This document shows positions 42,190-50,588 of a DNA stretch of 64,000 nucleotides, in pieces (the first letter of the stretch is position 1; each line of letters starts with the position of its first letter). The DNA is from Bog-532 sp963833835 (GTDB lineage Bacteria; Actinomycetota; Actinomycetes; Streptosporangiales; Streptosporangiaceae). The notes under the pieces are model-generated. The model was not told the origin of the DNA. It saw only the letters and a list, made by a program, of their open reading frames with translations, and ran no database searches. The DNA is taken from NCBI GenBank assembly GCA_963833835.1, contig CAWHZI010000008.1, positions 62,001-126,000 on the forward strand, written 5' to 3'. A program made the translations under genes and the position numbers.

Positions 42190-43326
42190 GTGTCTACAGA
42201 CAAAATCAAGTTCTGTGCCGTTGGCGACGTCACGGCATTTCACAAGGAACCAGAATCGGGCTACGAGCACGTGTCGGCGACACTGCGCGACATGGACTTC
42301 GTCGTAGCCCAGAACGAACGGCACTACAGCCGGCGCCGGGACATCTTCCCGATCGGCGGGTTCACCGAGCTCACGGACCCGGATCACGCCCGGGCTCTCC
42401 TGCTCGGCCACTACGACGTGCTCACCTTCGCCAGCAACCACGGGTCGGACCTGGGTCCGGACGTGCTGCTCGAGACGATCCAGGTCATCCGCGACCTCGG
42501 GATCCAGGTCATCGGGGCCGGGGCGAACATCGTGGAAGCCCGCAAGCCGGCCTTCGTGACCAAGAAGGGGCTGACCGTCGGCTTCTTGTCCTACTGCTCG
42601 GTCCTGCGCCAGAACTACCAGGCCGGAGAGACCAGCCCCGGGGCCGCGCCGATGCGGGCGTATACGCACTATCTGCAGACCGACTACCAGCCCGGTACGG
42701 CGCCCAAGATCCTTACCTTCCCGTACCAGGAAGACCTCGACGCCATGCTGGCCGACATCCGGGCGGCCAAAGAGCAGTGCGACCTGCTGTCGGTCTCCTA
42801 CCACTGGGGCCTGCATGGCGTGAAGGGGGCCCTGGCCATGTACCAGCCGGAGGTGGCCCATAAGGCCATCGACGCGGGCGCCGACTTCATCATCGGAACG
42901 CATCCGCACCGGCTCAAGGCCATCGAGGTCTACCAGGGCAAGCCGATCTTCTACAGTCTGGGCAACTTCTGCTTCGACCAGCCCCGCTGGGTCCTGGACG
43001 AGGGGCGCCGTCGGAGCCCCGAGCACAAGGCCCACATGGACAACCAGAAGTGGACCTACGACCCGGAGTACGAAGAGTGGTACGCGGTGCCGCCCGAGAA
43101 CCGTAAGTCGATGCTGGCTCAGATCGACATTTCCGGCACGACCGTCGAGCGCGTGGTCTTCCGCCCCGTCATGATCAACAAGCGAGCGCAGCCGGAAATA
43201 CTCTCGGCTTCAGATCCTCGTTTCGACGAAGTGGTGACCTACGTCCGCGAGATCACCGAGAGCCAGGGCATCAACACCTCTTACATCGTCAAGGGCGACG
43301 AGGTCATCGTCGACCTGGACGGCTGA
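42190..43326 (+). CDS. CapA family metallophosphatase-fold protein, copy 1
   Basis: A 378-residue CapA/PgsA-type protein (calcineurin-like fold). Conserved metal-site blocks are FCAVGDVTAF, QNERHYS, FASNHGSDLG, SYHWGLHG and IGTHPHRLKAIEVYQGKPIF. No signal peptide or membrane anchor is seen, unlike polyglutamate-synthesis CapA, and the context is catabolic; it may act on a soluble small molecule. GTG 42190 follows AGGAGCGGTAC. Last gene of the long rightward unit; the terminator begins 14 bp downstream. Confidence 0.85.
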   Translation: MSTDKIKFCAVGDVTAFHKEPESGYEHVSATLRDMDFVVAQNERHYSRRRDIFPIGGFTELTDPDHARALLLGHYDVLTFASNHGSDLGPDVLLETIQVIRDLGIQVIGAGANIVEARKPAFVTKKGLTVGFLSYCSVLRQNYQAGETSPGAAPMRAYTHYLQTDYQPGTAPKILTFPYQEDLDAMLADIRAAKEQCDLLSVSYHWGLHGVKGALAMYQPEVAHKAIDAGADFIIGTHPHRLKAIEVYQGKPIFYSLGNFCFDQPRWVLDEGRRRSPEHKAHMDNQKWTYDPEYEEWYAVPPENRKSMLAQIDISGTTVERVVFRPVMINKRAQPEILSASDPRFDEVVTYVREITESQGINTSYIVKGDEVIVDLDG

Positions 43327-43340
43327 TCACCGAAACCGAA

Positions 43341-43376
43341 ACGGCCGCCCGGGACCACAAGGTCCCGGGCGGCCGT
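43341..43376. terminator. Strong bidirectional terminator
   Basis: ACGGCCGCCCGGGACC (43341-43356) is perfectly complementary to GGTCCCGGGCGGCCGT (43361-43376) with an ACAA loop. The 16-bp stem lies between the two long convergent units and closes both. Confidence 0.85.
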
Positions 43377-43416
43377 TCAGCAATGCGGGCCAGCTCGGCC
43401 GGGTGGCCTGATCAGG

Positions 43417-44400
43417 TCACGCGCCCGGAATCGATCCCGGGAACGCTGAGCCCTCTGGGGTGCACTCGGGGTGGTAGCCCCGCTCGCGGAAGACCTTGGC
43501 CAGTTCCTGATTGCAGATCTTGCACAGCGGAATCGGTGCCTGGGCCGGCCGCTGGGCCAGCTCCCGGTCGCGGCGCCGCAGCATGGTCGGCATGGCCTCG
43601 GCGATCATCGCGGTCACCGGCAGGAGCTCGCCCCGGGCCCCGGCCGCGATCGCCGCCTCTTCGAGGTCACGGCCCATCCGCTCGGACCAGTCCACCCCCT
43701 GGCTGGCGCGGATCGCTCGTTTCCGGTCGTGCCGTCCCCAGGTACGGATACCCCGGTTGTCGCCCATGCTGGCGATGACCGCTCCGGTCACGTCGTCTTC
43801 CTCGAGCCCGTAGGACGTGGCCAGGCGCATGGCCTCCATCTGGAGCGCGTAGCTTCCCAGCGCGATGAGGTTGTTCACCAGCTTGCCCACGACCCCGCTG
43901 CCGACCGGGCCCATGTGGAAGATGTTCTGCCCGAACGTCTCGAGCAGCGGCCAGATGTAGTCCACGACCTCGCCCGGGCCGCCCACCATAAGGGTGAGCG
44001 TCCCGAGGGCCGCCTTTTCGTTCCCGCCGTTGACCGATACGTCGAGGACCGAGACCTCGCGCTCCGCGCCGAGGGCGGCCAGGTCGACCACGGTGCCGGG
44101 CCGGATCGTGCTGTGGATGAGCACGATGGTCCCGGGCCGGGCCTTGCTGACGATCTGCTGACCGACGTGGCGCACCTGCTCGTCCGTGACGACCACGATC
44201 GAGATCACCTTGCACGTCCTGGCCAGCGCGTCGAGAGTAGGGGCGATCGTCGCGCCCAGCTCAGCGATGGCGTTGCGCGCGGTCTCGTTGACATCGAACG
44301 CGGTCAGACCGATGCCCTCGCGGAGCATTGACCGGCCGATCGCCCCGCCCATGTTCCCGACGCCGACAATGCCAATCTGCTCACGCCGGACATCGTCCAT
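43417..44400 (-). CDS. 3-hydroxyisobutyrate dehydrogenase-like oxidoreductase with C-terminal zinc-knuckle
   Basis: A 327-residue beta-hydroxyacid dehydrogenase: GIVGVGNMGGAIGRSMLREG (NAD(P) site), the substrate segment VNGGNEKAALGTLTLMVGG and the catalytic Lys in GSGVVGKLVNNLIALG. After the family domain a 40-residue tail carries CKICNQELAKVFRERGYHPEC, i.e. C-x2-C-x13-H-x2-C, a probable zinc-binding knuckle not normally found in this family. ATG 44400 follows GGAGGCAGTA. Last gene of the leftward MmgE/PrpD unit; it may oxidise a 3-hydroxyacid product. Confidence 0.88.
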   Translation of the reverse strand: MDDVRREQIGIVGVGNMGGAIGRSMLREGIGLTAFDVNETARNAIAELGATIAPTLDALARTCKVISIVVVTDEQVRHVGQQIVSKARPGTIVLIHSTIRPGTVVDLAALGAEREVSVLDVSVNGGNEKAALGTLTLMVGGPGEVVDYIWPLLETFGQNIFHMGPVGSGVVGKLVNNLIALGSYALQMEAMRLATSYGLEEDDVTGAVIASMGDNRGIRTWGRHDRKRAIRASQGVDWSERMGRDLEEAAIAAGARGELLPVTAMIAEAMPTMLRRRDRELAQRPAQAPIPLCKICNQELAKVFRERGYHPECTPEGSAFPGSIPGA

Positions 44401-44412
44401 TACTGCCTCCAT

Positions 44413-44802
44413 TTAATGAACTCCAGGGGCCAGGATGGTCTTGGCCGGGCCGAGGTCCGAGCGATCCGAGGTGATGCTGAAGTGCAGGATCGTGGCGGGC
44501 TCGTCGCCTTCCTTGTCGAACCAGTAGTCCGTCAGCTGGGGGATGAAGACGCCCTGGCCCGCCGGTACCTCAATGACTCCGCCTTCGGTGTCGTGGAAGT
44601 GGACCAGCCCGGAAGTCACCCACCAGAACGCGTCGATCGCTTCCTGGTGGTGCAGCCGGCGCGGCCGGCACTCCTCGATGATCTGGAGCTCTAGCGCCGT
44701 TCCCCGCGGGGCGTCGAGGGCGAAGTACTTCTTCCCCTTCCGCTCGACGCTGTCCCCGGGGGTCAGCAGCTTGATGCCCGCCTCAGCTGGTTTCTCAGTC
44801 AT
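44413..44802 (-). CDS. Cupin domain protein
   Basis: A 129-residue single cupin. Motif 1 is RRLHHQEAIDAFWWVTSGLV with the His-His-Glu metal ligands; motif 2 is VIEVPAGQGVFIPQL. Small cupins of this kind act as metal-dependent dioxygenases, isomerases or sugar/acid-binding enzymes. ATG follows AGGAGAGGCCCTG. It lies between a PrpD paralogue and the dehydrogenase in the same unit. Confidence 0.85.
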   Translation of the reverse strand: MTEKPAEAGIKLLTPGDSVERKGKKYFALDAPRGTALELQIIEECRPRRLHHQEAIDAFWWVTSGLVHFHDTEGGVIEVPAGQGVFIPQLTDYWFDKEGDEPATILHFSITSDRSDLGPAKTILAPGVH

Positions 44803-44823
44803 CAGGGCCTCTCCTTGTCGTGG

Positions 44824-46206
44824 TCAGTGATTCGCAACGGAGAACCGGCGCAAGAGCGCGGCGATCGGTCCCAGACCCGGTTCCCCAGGCAGGTTCCACA
44901 GCCGGGTCCGCAGCTCGTCCAGAAGCTTCGGGGACAGACGCCCGGCTACTGAAGCCTCGAATTTCGCGCTGAGCTCGGCGTCGCCCAGCGGGTTCCGGGC
45001 GTGCCCGCGCGGATAGGCCTGGGCCAGAGTCCGTTCCCGGCCGTCGCTCCACCGCACGGTGACGCGGGCGGGCTCGCCTGCGGGCCGCCCACCCGTACCG
45101 GCGAGGTCCGGGGCCTCGACGACCGAGATGCGCGGCAGCGTCTGGGCCAGGCGCGGGTCATCAAGGCGCTCGCTGGTGTAGGTGGAGGCCGAGATGTCCC
45201 GGTCGAGGACGGCCCGCGCCGCCAGGTACGGCAGGCTGTGGTACGCATCTTCGGCCTGCCACCGTCCCGGTGGCGGGGCGGCCCGCACGGCCTGGTGGGC
45301 CTGGTCGGTCACCTCGATGGTGATCGCCTCGACGTCGGCCGATGGGCTGTCACCGAGCAGCTCGAGCAGGAGCCGCAGCGTGCCCTGGCTGCGCCGGCAG
45401 GCGGGATAACTGCGATGGGCGATGCGCTCGGGCGCCGTGAGCGAGTTGTGGGTGCGGTCGATGCCGGTCAGCTCGAACGCACCGGTGACCGTATCCCACA
45501 GCGCCTCGTTACCGTCGAAAATGTGCGGCGGCCCGGTGATGCCCGCGGCCGCGAGCCGGGCGGCGAACACCGCTGTCGATGCGGCCTGGGCGGACGCAAA
45601 AGGCCCCCAGGCGACATCCGGCTGATGCTCGGGAACCCCCATGGGGAGGCTGGGAGTGATCGCGATCGCGATGGCATTGGCCCGCTGGTCGGCGTCGAGC
45701 GCCAGCAACTTCGCCGCGCCGGCGGCCACGCTGATGGAGATGTGCAGGCTCTGGGCGAAGCCGGTGGGCGGGAGCGGAGCCACATCGCTGAGTGCCATGG
45801 CCAGCTGGTACGAGCCGAAGACCGCCTCGATGAACTGAGCCGGTCTGGCCCCGGTCGCTTCCGCCAGCGCGAACAACGCGGCCGCGATGGGCGAGCGCGG
45901 CGGCCGGGTCTGCTCGTCGTCGTGGAACTCACCCTGCCGGATGGCCGCCACGTTGACCAGGACGGCCCCGTTGAGCAGCACGGATCCGGGGACCCCGATC
46001 GCGGACGCGGCTGGTGTGCCGGTGGCGGTCCGCGCGTAGGCCCGGGTCGCCCGGGCGGCCCGGTCGTCGCACCCGGCCGCCATGCAGGCCACGGTGTCGA
46101 CGAAGTTCCTGGTGACCGCGTGCACGGCCGACGGCGGTATGGACGCGTAGTCGACCGAGTCGAGGTAGTCCACGATCGCGCGAGTTGGCGGATCCAGCTC
46201 CTTCAT
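44824..46206 (-). CDS. MmgE/PrpD family protein, diverged paralogue
   Basis: A 460-residue MmgE/PrpD protein (FVDTVACMAAGCDDRAARAT, ALFALAEATGARPAQFIEAV, PSLPMGVPEHQPDVAWGPFA, and C-terminal LAQAYPRGHARNPLGDAELS). In the active-site region, where the two upstream paralogues have GHPSD or GHASE, this one reads DDEQTRPPRSP, so a conserved His is lost. It may be a non-catalytic partner or have a new activity. It starts three bases after the preceding paralogue. Confidence 0.88.
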   Translation of the reverse strand: MKELDPPTRAIVDYLDSVDYASIPPSAVHAVTRNFVDTVACMAAGCDDRAARATRAYARTATGTPAASAIGVPGSVLLNGAVLVNVAAIRQGEFHDDEQTRPPRSPIAAALFALAEATGARPAQFIEAVFGSYQLAMALSDVAPLPPTGFAQSLHISISVAAGAAKLLALDADQRANAIAIAITPSLPMGVPEHQPDVAWGPFASAQAASTAVFAARLAAAGITGPPHIFDGNEALWDTVTGAFELTGIDRTHNSLTAPERIAHRSYPACRRSQGTLRLLLELLGDSPSADVEAITIEVTDQAHQAVRAAPPPGRWQAEDAYHSLPYLAARAVLDRDISASTYTSERLDDPRLAQTLPRISVVEAPDLAGTGGRPAGEPARVTVRWSDGRERTLAQAYPRGHARNPLGDAELSAKFEASVAGRLSPKLLDELRTRLWNLPGEPGLGPIAALLRRFSVANH

Positions 46207-46209
46207 GCT

Positions 46210-47625
46210 TCAGTTCCGTCCTTCGTAGCTGGCCGCGCCATCGGTGGAGAACTGCCGGAAGATCCCGGTGATGCGGCGCAGGTCCGGCTCGGCGGGCAGG
46301 TTCCACAGCCGCCGGCGCAGTTCCTCGTGCTCGGGTGGCGGCAGGACCATGCGCACCGATGAGTCGAATTTCTGCGTCAGCTCGTCATCGGTCATCGGGT
46401 TCATGACGTGCCCGCGGGGATGAGCTGAGCTCAGCGAGAGCTGGCGGCCATCCTTGAGTGCCACCTCGAGGACCGCGTTCTCCTCGTGGTGCGACGCCCG
46501 GCGAGCGGTGAACTCGGGGTCCTCGTCCACCGTGACCTTCGCCATCAGCGGGCGCAGTTGCGGATCCTGGATCTCGGCCAGGCTGAAGCTGCTGATCGAG
46601 ATGGGCCCGCTGATCAGCGCCTTGACCATGAGGTAGGGGAAACTGTGCCCGGCGACGTCCGGGGTGGGCGGGTCCCACTTCCGGTTTTCGCTCGTGCGCA
46701 CCCCCGCGCCCTGCCGCCAGGCCGTCTGGGTGACGCGCAGCGAGATCGCCTCCACCTCGCTGGGATCGACGCTCTTACGGACATCGAGCATCAGGGCGAC
46801 CGGGCCCTGGCTCTCGGTGAAGCAGGGGAAGAACTTGTGCGATACGCGCTCGGGTACCGTCTTCCCGTCGACCACCTCGCCCAGGTTGTCCAGGTTGAAC
46901 TCGCCCGAGATCTTTTCGAACAGCACGTTGCCGGGCCGGAAGAGGTCGGGCGGCCCGGCCAGCCCGAACTTGGCCAGCTGGGCCGCCATCGAAGCGGTCA
47001 TCGAGGCGTGCGCCGCGCCCAGCGACTTCCAGTGCGACTGGCGGATCAGGTTGTCGATCCCCAGCGGTACGTTCGGCGCGACGCTGATGCCGACGGCTTC
47101 GGCCAACTGGTCGTCGGTCAGCTCCAGCAGCATGCCCACCCCCACCACGGCCGCGAAGGTCGCGATGAGGGTGCGGACGCCTTTACCGGCGAACTGGTCG
47201 TCCTGGCCGAGCGCGCCGACGATCTCGTAGGTCGCGAAGATCGCCTCGATGACCCGCTCCACGCTCGCCCCGGTGGCTTCGGCCGTGGCGAGCACGGCCG
47301 AAGTCACGTCGCTGGGGTGGCCGGCATTGATGCCGCCGTCATGCCAATCACGATTGCGGACCGCCGCGGCGTTGGCGAAGATCGCGGCGTCGGCCTGCAC
47401 CGGCTCCGGCAGGCCGAACGCCGACGCCACGTACGACCCACCGGTCGTGCTGGCCAGCCCGCGCGCCGCGGTGGGCGCCTCGGCGCTGAGCCCGGCTGCG
47501 GCACAGCCCACCGTGTCGAGGAGATTGCGCACGATGGCGTGCACCGTTGACGGCGTCAGGTCCGTGTACCTGACGCCGCGAGCAAAACGGACCAGCGGGC
47601 CCGTCAGCGGGTCAGGCTTCGTCAT
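46210..47625 (-). CDS. MmgE/PrpD family protein
   Basis: A 471-residue family member: LLDTVGCAAAGLSAEAPTAA, AAAVRNRDWHDGGINAGHPSD (active-site block), MLLELTDDQLAEAVGISVAP, and C-terminal LSSAHPRGHVMNPMTDDELT. Reaction type in the family is dehydration, decarboxylation or epimerisation of tricarboxylic or imino-dicarboxylic acids. ATG 47625 overlaps the upstream stop by four bases (ATGA), giving coupled translation. Confidence 0.9.
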   Translation of the reverse strand: MTKPDPLTGPLVRFARGVRYTDLTPSTVHAIVRNLLDTVGCAAAGLSAEAPTAARGLASTTGGSYVASAFGLPEPVQADAAIFANAAAVRNRDWHDGGINAGHPSDVTSAVLATAEATGASVERVIEAIFATYEIVGALGQDDQFAGKGVRTLIATFAAVVGVGMLLELTDDQLAEAVGISVAPNVPLGIDNLIRQSHWKSLGAAHASMTASMAAQLAKFGLAGPPDLFRPGNVLFEKISGEFNLDNLGEVVDGKTVPERVSHKFFPCFTESQGPVALMLDVRKSVDPSEVEAISLRVTQTAWRQGAGVRTSENRKWDPPTPDVAGHSFPYLMVKALISGPISISSFSLAEIQDPQLRPLMAKVTVDEDPEFTARRASHHEENAVLEVALKDGRQLSLSSAHPRGHVMNPMTDDELTQKFDSSVRMVLPPPEHEELRRRLWNLPAEPDLRRITGIFRQFSTDGAASYEGRN

Positions 47626-49019
47626 CGGGCGGCGTCGCTCCACTTCATCGTGGCGATGAGCTCGGGCAGGCTCTTCGCCTGGTCGAAGCCCCACCACGCC
47701 GCCTTGATCGTGTCCCTGGTCTCGTCGCTGACGACGTCCGACGCGGCATCGTCGAACTTGGCGTTGAGTTCGTCGGCGGTCATCGGGTTGTGGAAGTGCC
47801 CCTTGGGAAAGGTCACATCTTCCCGCAGCTCGTCACCGTTCTTCTTCCGGATCACGACGCGGTAGCAGGGGTTGCCGATGATCTCCATGCCCGGCGGCCG
47901 GTAGTTCTCGGTGATCTTCTCGTTCTCCACCACCGAGATGCGCTCCATCAGGGGCCGCAGCGCCGGGTCCGCGACGCGCTCATCGGTGAACGAGGTGCGG
48001 TAGGAGAGCTCTCCGTCGACCAGGGCCACGCTCAGCAGGTACGGCAGGCTATGGTCGGCGCCTTCGCGGGTCTGCGGGTCCCAGGCGCCCTTGTCCCGCC
48101 GGCCGAGCGAGTCAACGGCGTGCCAGTAGGTCTCGATGTCGAACGACTCGAGTTCATCGGCCGACGTCCACGGGCGGACCTTTTCGATCACATACCCGAG
48201 CAGTGCCTGGGAGTGCAGTTCGGTCGGGAAGCGCTTGAGGTAGGAGGTCTGGATCACCATCGGGCCGCCCGGTATGGCCGGGAGGGTCAGGTCGAACGGG
48301 CCGCCGGAGACCTTGTCGAAGACGCCGCCGAGGCCCTCGTAGGGCTTGAGCGTGGCCTTCAGCCCGGCTTCGGCCAGGTTGGCGGCGAAGATGGCCGTGC
48401 GCAGCACCTTGGCCGCCGACGCGGCCTTGACCATGGTCCCGAGGCCGTGATCGGCCCCCAGGGGAACGGTGAGCACCGCGTGCGCGACGGTCCAGGCCAT
48501 CTGCTCTTCGTTGAGGCCCATGAGCGTGGCCACGGCCAGGGCCACGGCCGGGGTGATGTTGGTGCCGACGCCCCAGTTCATCTTGCGCCGGTAGAAGGTG
48601 TTACCCAGCCCGCCGAGCAGCTCGTAGGCCAGGACTATCGCCCGGAACACTTCCTGCGGCGTGGAGCCGCGGGCCTCGCCGACGGCCAGCAGGGCCGGAA
48701 TCATCTCGCTGGCGTGGCCGCCGCCCTTGGCGAACATCCCGTCGTTCCACTCGGTGCTCCGGACGGCGGTCGCGTTGGCGAAGGCCGCCATCTCGGGAAT
48801 GACCTTGGCCCCGTTGCCGAACAGCGTCGCGCCATCGGGGTTCGTGGCTTGCAGCGCGACCTTGCGCGCGGCCACCGTCGGTACCCGGTTGTAGCCGCCC
48901 ACCGCGCAGGCTGCAGTATCGACAATGTGCTGAAGGGTCGCTTCCCGGACCTCATCGCTGATTTCAACGTTCGCGAAGTCCCTGGTGTACGAGACCAGCT
49001 GTTCGGTAATCCTGTCCAC
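47622..49019 (-). CDS. MmgE/PrpD family protein, first of three in tandem
   Basis: A 465-residue family member: IVDTAACAVGGYNRVPTVAA, AVRSTEWNDGMFAKGGGHAS (active-site block, HASE instead of HPSD), LMGLNEEQMAWTVAHAVLT, and C-terminal VTFPKGHFHNPMTADELNAK. GTG 49019 follows GGAGAGGCGGAC. It opens the leftward five-gene unit, with operator i 80 nt upstream. It resembles the frameshifted rightward paralogue (WNDTYFTHRGGGGHPSD) more than its direct neighbours in this block. Confidence 0.9.
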   Translation of the reverse strand: MDRITEQLVSYTRDFANVEISDEVREATLQHIVDTAACAVGGYNRVPTVAARKVALQATNPDGATLFGNGAKVIPEMAAFANATAVRSTEWNDGMFAKGGGHASEMIPALLAVGEARGSTPQEVFRAIVLAYELLGGLGNTFYRRKMNWGVGTNITPAVALAVATLMGLNEEQMAWTVAHAVLTVPLGADHGLGTMVKAASAAKVLRTAIFAANLAEAGLKATLKPYEGLGGVFDKVSGGPFDLTLPAIPGGPMVIQTSYLKRFPTELHSQALLGYVIEKVRPWTSADELESFDIETYWHAVDSLGRRDKGAWDPQTREGADHSLPYLLSVALVDGELSYRTSFTDERVADPALRPLMERISVVENEKITENYRPPGMEIIGNPCYRVVIRKKNGDELREDVTFPKGHFHNPMTADELNAKFDDAASDVVSDETRDTIKAAWWGFDQAKSLPELIATMKWSDAAR

Positions 49020-49098
49020 GTCCGCCTCTCCACAGCGCTAGGGAAGCTAATTCGTCCTGCCCGGCTGACGGCGCCCAGGTAGAGCCCAGCCAAAGTTT

Positions 49099-49112
49099 GG
49101 AACGAGCATTTC
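49099..49112. promoter_or_regulatory. Island operator i (leftward PrpD unit)
   Basis: GGAACGAGCATTTC, 11 of 14 to the core; the left arm is perfect. It is 80 nt upstream of the GTG start of the first PrpD paralogue. Confidence 0.55.
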
Positions 49113-49212
49113 ATTGCTCAGGCTCTCATCGCGGTGACACCGCGTCAAGAGGTCCCGCCTGAGTTCGCGCCCCACGCCCCACCCGTCGCAGGGGGCCCCG
49201 GGCCCCATGTAT

Positions 49213-49328
49213 GCAATGGCGCATCGACCACACCCCGCTGTGGGCAATGGCGCATTCAGCACACCGGCTCAGCCCGGCTCAGCCCGGCTCGGCCCGCTGC
49301 CCGCCACCGGCTCGGCCCGCTGCCCGCC
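49213..49328. repeat. Short direct repeats in the divergent control region
   Basis: GCAATGGCGCAT occurs at 49213-49224 and 49244-49255. Further right, AGCCCGGCTC is repeated at 49271 and 49281, and a 22-bp unit beginning CCGGCTCGGCCCGCTGCCCG occurs at 49284-49305 and 49307-49328. The block looks like slippage-generated repeats or a protein-binding array. Confidence 0.6.
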
Positions 49329-49394
49329 GCGGCACCCCTCGGGCCCGGAGCGCGGGCATTGACATGGGGGTGAGCGCGGCGAACAATCACTGGC

Positions 49395-49408
49395 GAAACA
49401 TTCGTTCC
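49395..49408. promoter_or_regulatory. Island operator j (CapA-hydrolase-PhyH unit)
   Basis: GAAACATTCGTTCC, 11 of 14 to the core, 32 nt upstream of the start codon. A CATAAT -10-like element (49408-49413) directly adjoins it. Confidence 0.6.
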
Positions 49409-49439
49409 ATAATGTGCCACGACTTCGGGAGGACTGCTG

Positions 49440-50588
49440 ATGGCGGCCGGTAACGGTGAGCTCCTGCTTATGGCCGTGGGCGACGTCGGGCCGTACCACG
49501 AACCGCTCGACGGTTACCCGGTGCTGGCCAAACCCACGTTGGCGCAGGCGGACGTCCGCTTTGCTCACTGCGAGAAGGTCTTCAGCAACCGGGGCACCAT
49601 GCAGGTCCACTCGGACGGCCACTACAGCCGGCAGGATCCGCGGTTCGCCTCGCTGTTCGCCGACTGCGGCTTCGACGTCGTCTCCGTCGCCGGTAATAAG
49701 GCCATGGACTGGGGCGGCGAAGCGCTGCTCGACATGATCGAGCTGTTCCGGAGCATGGGCATCCAGACCGTGGGCGGTGGCCGTGACGAGGAAGAGGCGA
49801 GACGGCCGGCGGTCATCGAACGCAACGGCGTGAGCGTCGCGTTCCTGGCCTACAACTCGATCATGCGCGAGGGTTACGCGGCGACCACGCACCGGGCCGG
49901 CATAGCGCCGATGCGGGTTGACACCTTCTACAAGCCCGACGACTGGCAGCCCGGCACGCCGCCCAGGGTGGTGACCATCCCCTGGGAACAGGATCTCAAT
50001 GCCATGCGCCATGACGTGGCGCTGGCCCGGTCGCTCGCTGACGCAGTGGTCGTCTCGATGCACTGGGGCATCCACAACATTCCGCGGATGCTGGCTGATT
50101 ATCAGCGCGTCGTAGCCCGGGAAATCATCGGCGCCGGCGCGGACCTGATCGTGGGCCATCATCCCCATATCCCCAAGGGCATTGAGGTGATCGACGGCAA
50201 GGCCTGCTTCTACAGCCTGAGCCACTTCATCTGGTCGCAGCGGGAACTCGGTAACCACGTGCCCGGGCATACCGGGGGCCATCGGCACGGCGTGGTGCAC
50301 GATCCGGCTTACCCGCGTCTGCCGATGGGACCGGACGCGATGAAAAGCATGATCGGGTGCGCGACCGTGACGCAACGCGGCGTGCGCCGGGTGAGCGCAC
50401 TGCCGGTGTGGATCGACACCGAGTTGCGGCCGGAGGTCCTGCCCGAGGACCACCCCCGCTTCGCGCCGATGGTGGATCACCTGGAATGGATGTCGGAAGG
50501 ACTTCCGCACACCTTCACCGTCGAGGGGGACGAACTGGTGATCACTGCGGGCAAGGAAGACGCAGAAGTGGGCGGCCCGCATGCCTGA
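49440..50588 (+). CDS. CapA family protein, copy 2
   Basis: A 382-residue paralogue of the protein at 42190: VGDVGPYHEPLDGYP, FAHCEKVFSNRG, SMHWGIHN and VGHHPHIPKGIEVIDGK. The asparagine-histidine pair of the family (FASNHGSDLG in copy 1) is VAGNKAMDWG here, so one expected metal-ligand His is Lys. ATG follows GGGAGGACTGCTG. It overlaps the hydrolase gene by eight bases and opens the third rightward unit. Confidence 0.85.
   Translation: MAAGNGELLLMAVGDVGPYHEPLDGYPVLAKPTLAQADVRFAHCEKVFSNRGTMQVHSDGHYSRQDPRFASLFADCGFDVVSVAGNKAMDWGGEALLDMIELFRSMGIQTVGGGRDEEEARRPAVIERNGVSVAFLAYNSIMREGYAATTHRAGIAPMRVDTFYKPDDWQPGTPPRVVTIPWEQDLNAMRHDVALARSLADAVVVSMHWGIHNIPRMLADYQRVVAREIIGAGADLIVGHHPHIPKGIEVIDGKACFYSLSHFIWSQRELGNHVPGHTGGHRHGVVHDPAYPRLPMGPDAMKSMIGCATVTQRGVRRVSALPVWIDTELRPEVLPEDHPRFAPMVDHLEWMSEGLPHTFTVEGDELVITAGKEDAEVGGPHA

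Larger units (their letters stand above)
49020..49439. other. Divergent control region with operators i and j and short repeats
   Basis: This 420-bp gap separates the leftward PrpD unit from the rightward CapA unit. It holds operator i near its left end, operator j near its right end and, between them, a run of short direct repeats (49213-49328). No gene is apparent. Confidence 0.6.

Noticed and set aside
49264..49328. GC-rich repeats considered as a CRISPR-like array
   Set aside because: Units of 10-23 bp with no spacers of regular length and no cas genes.
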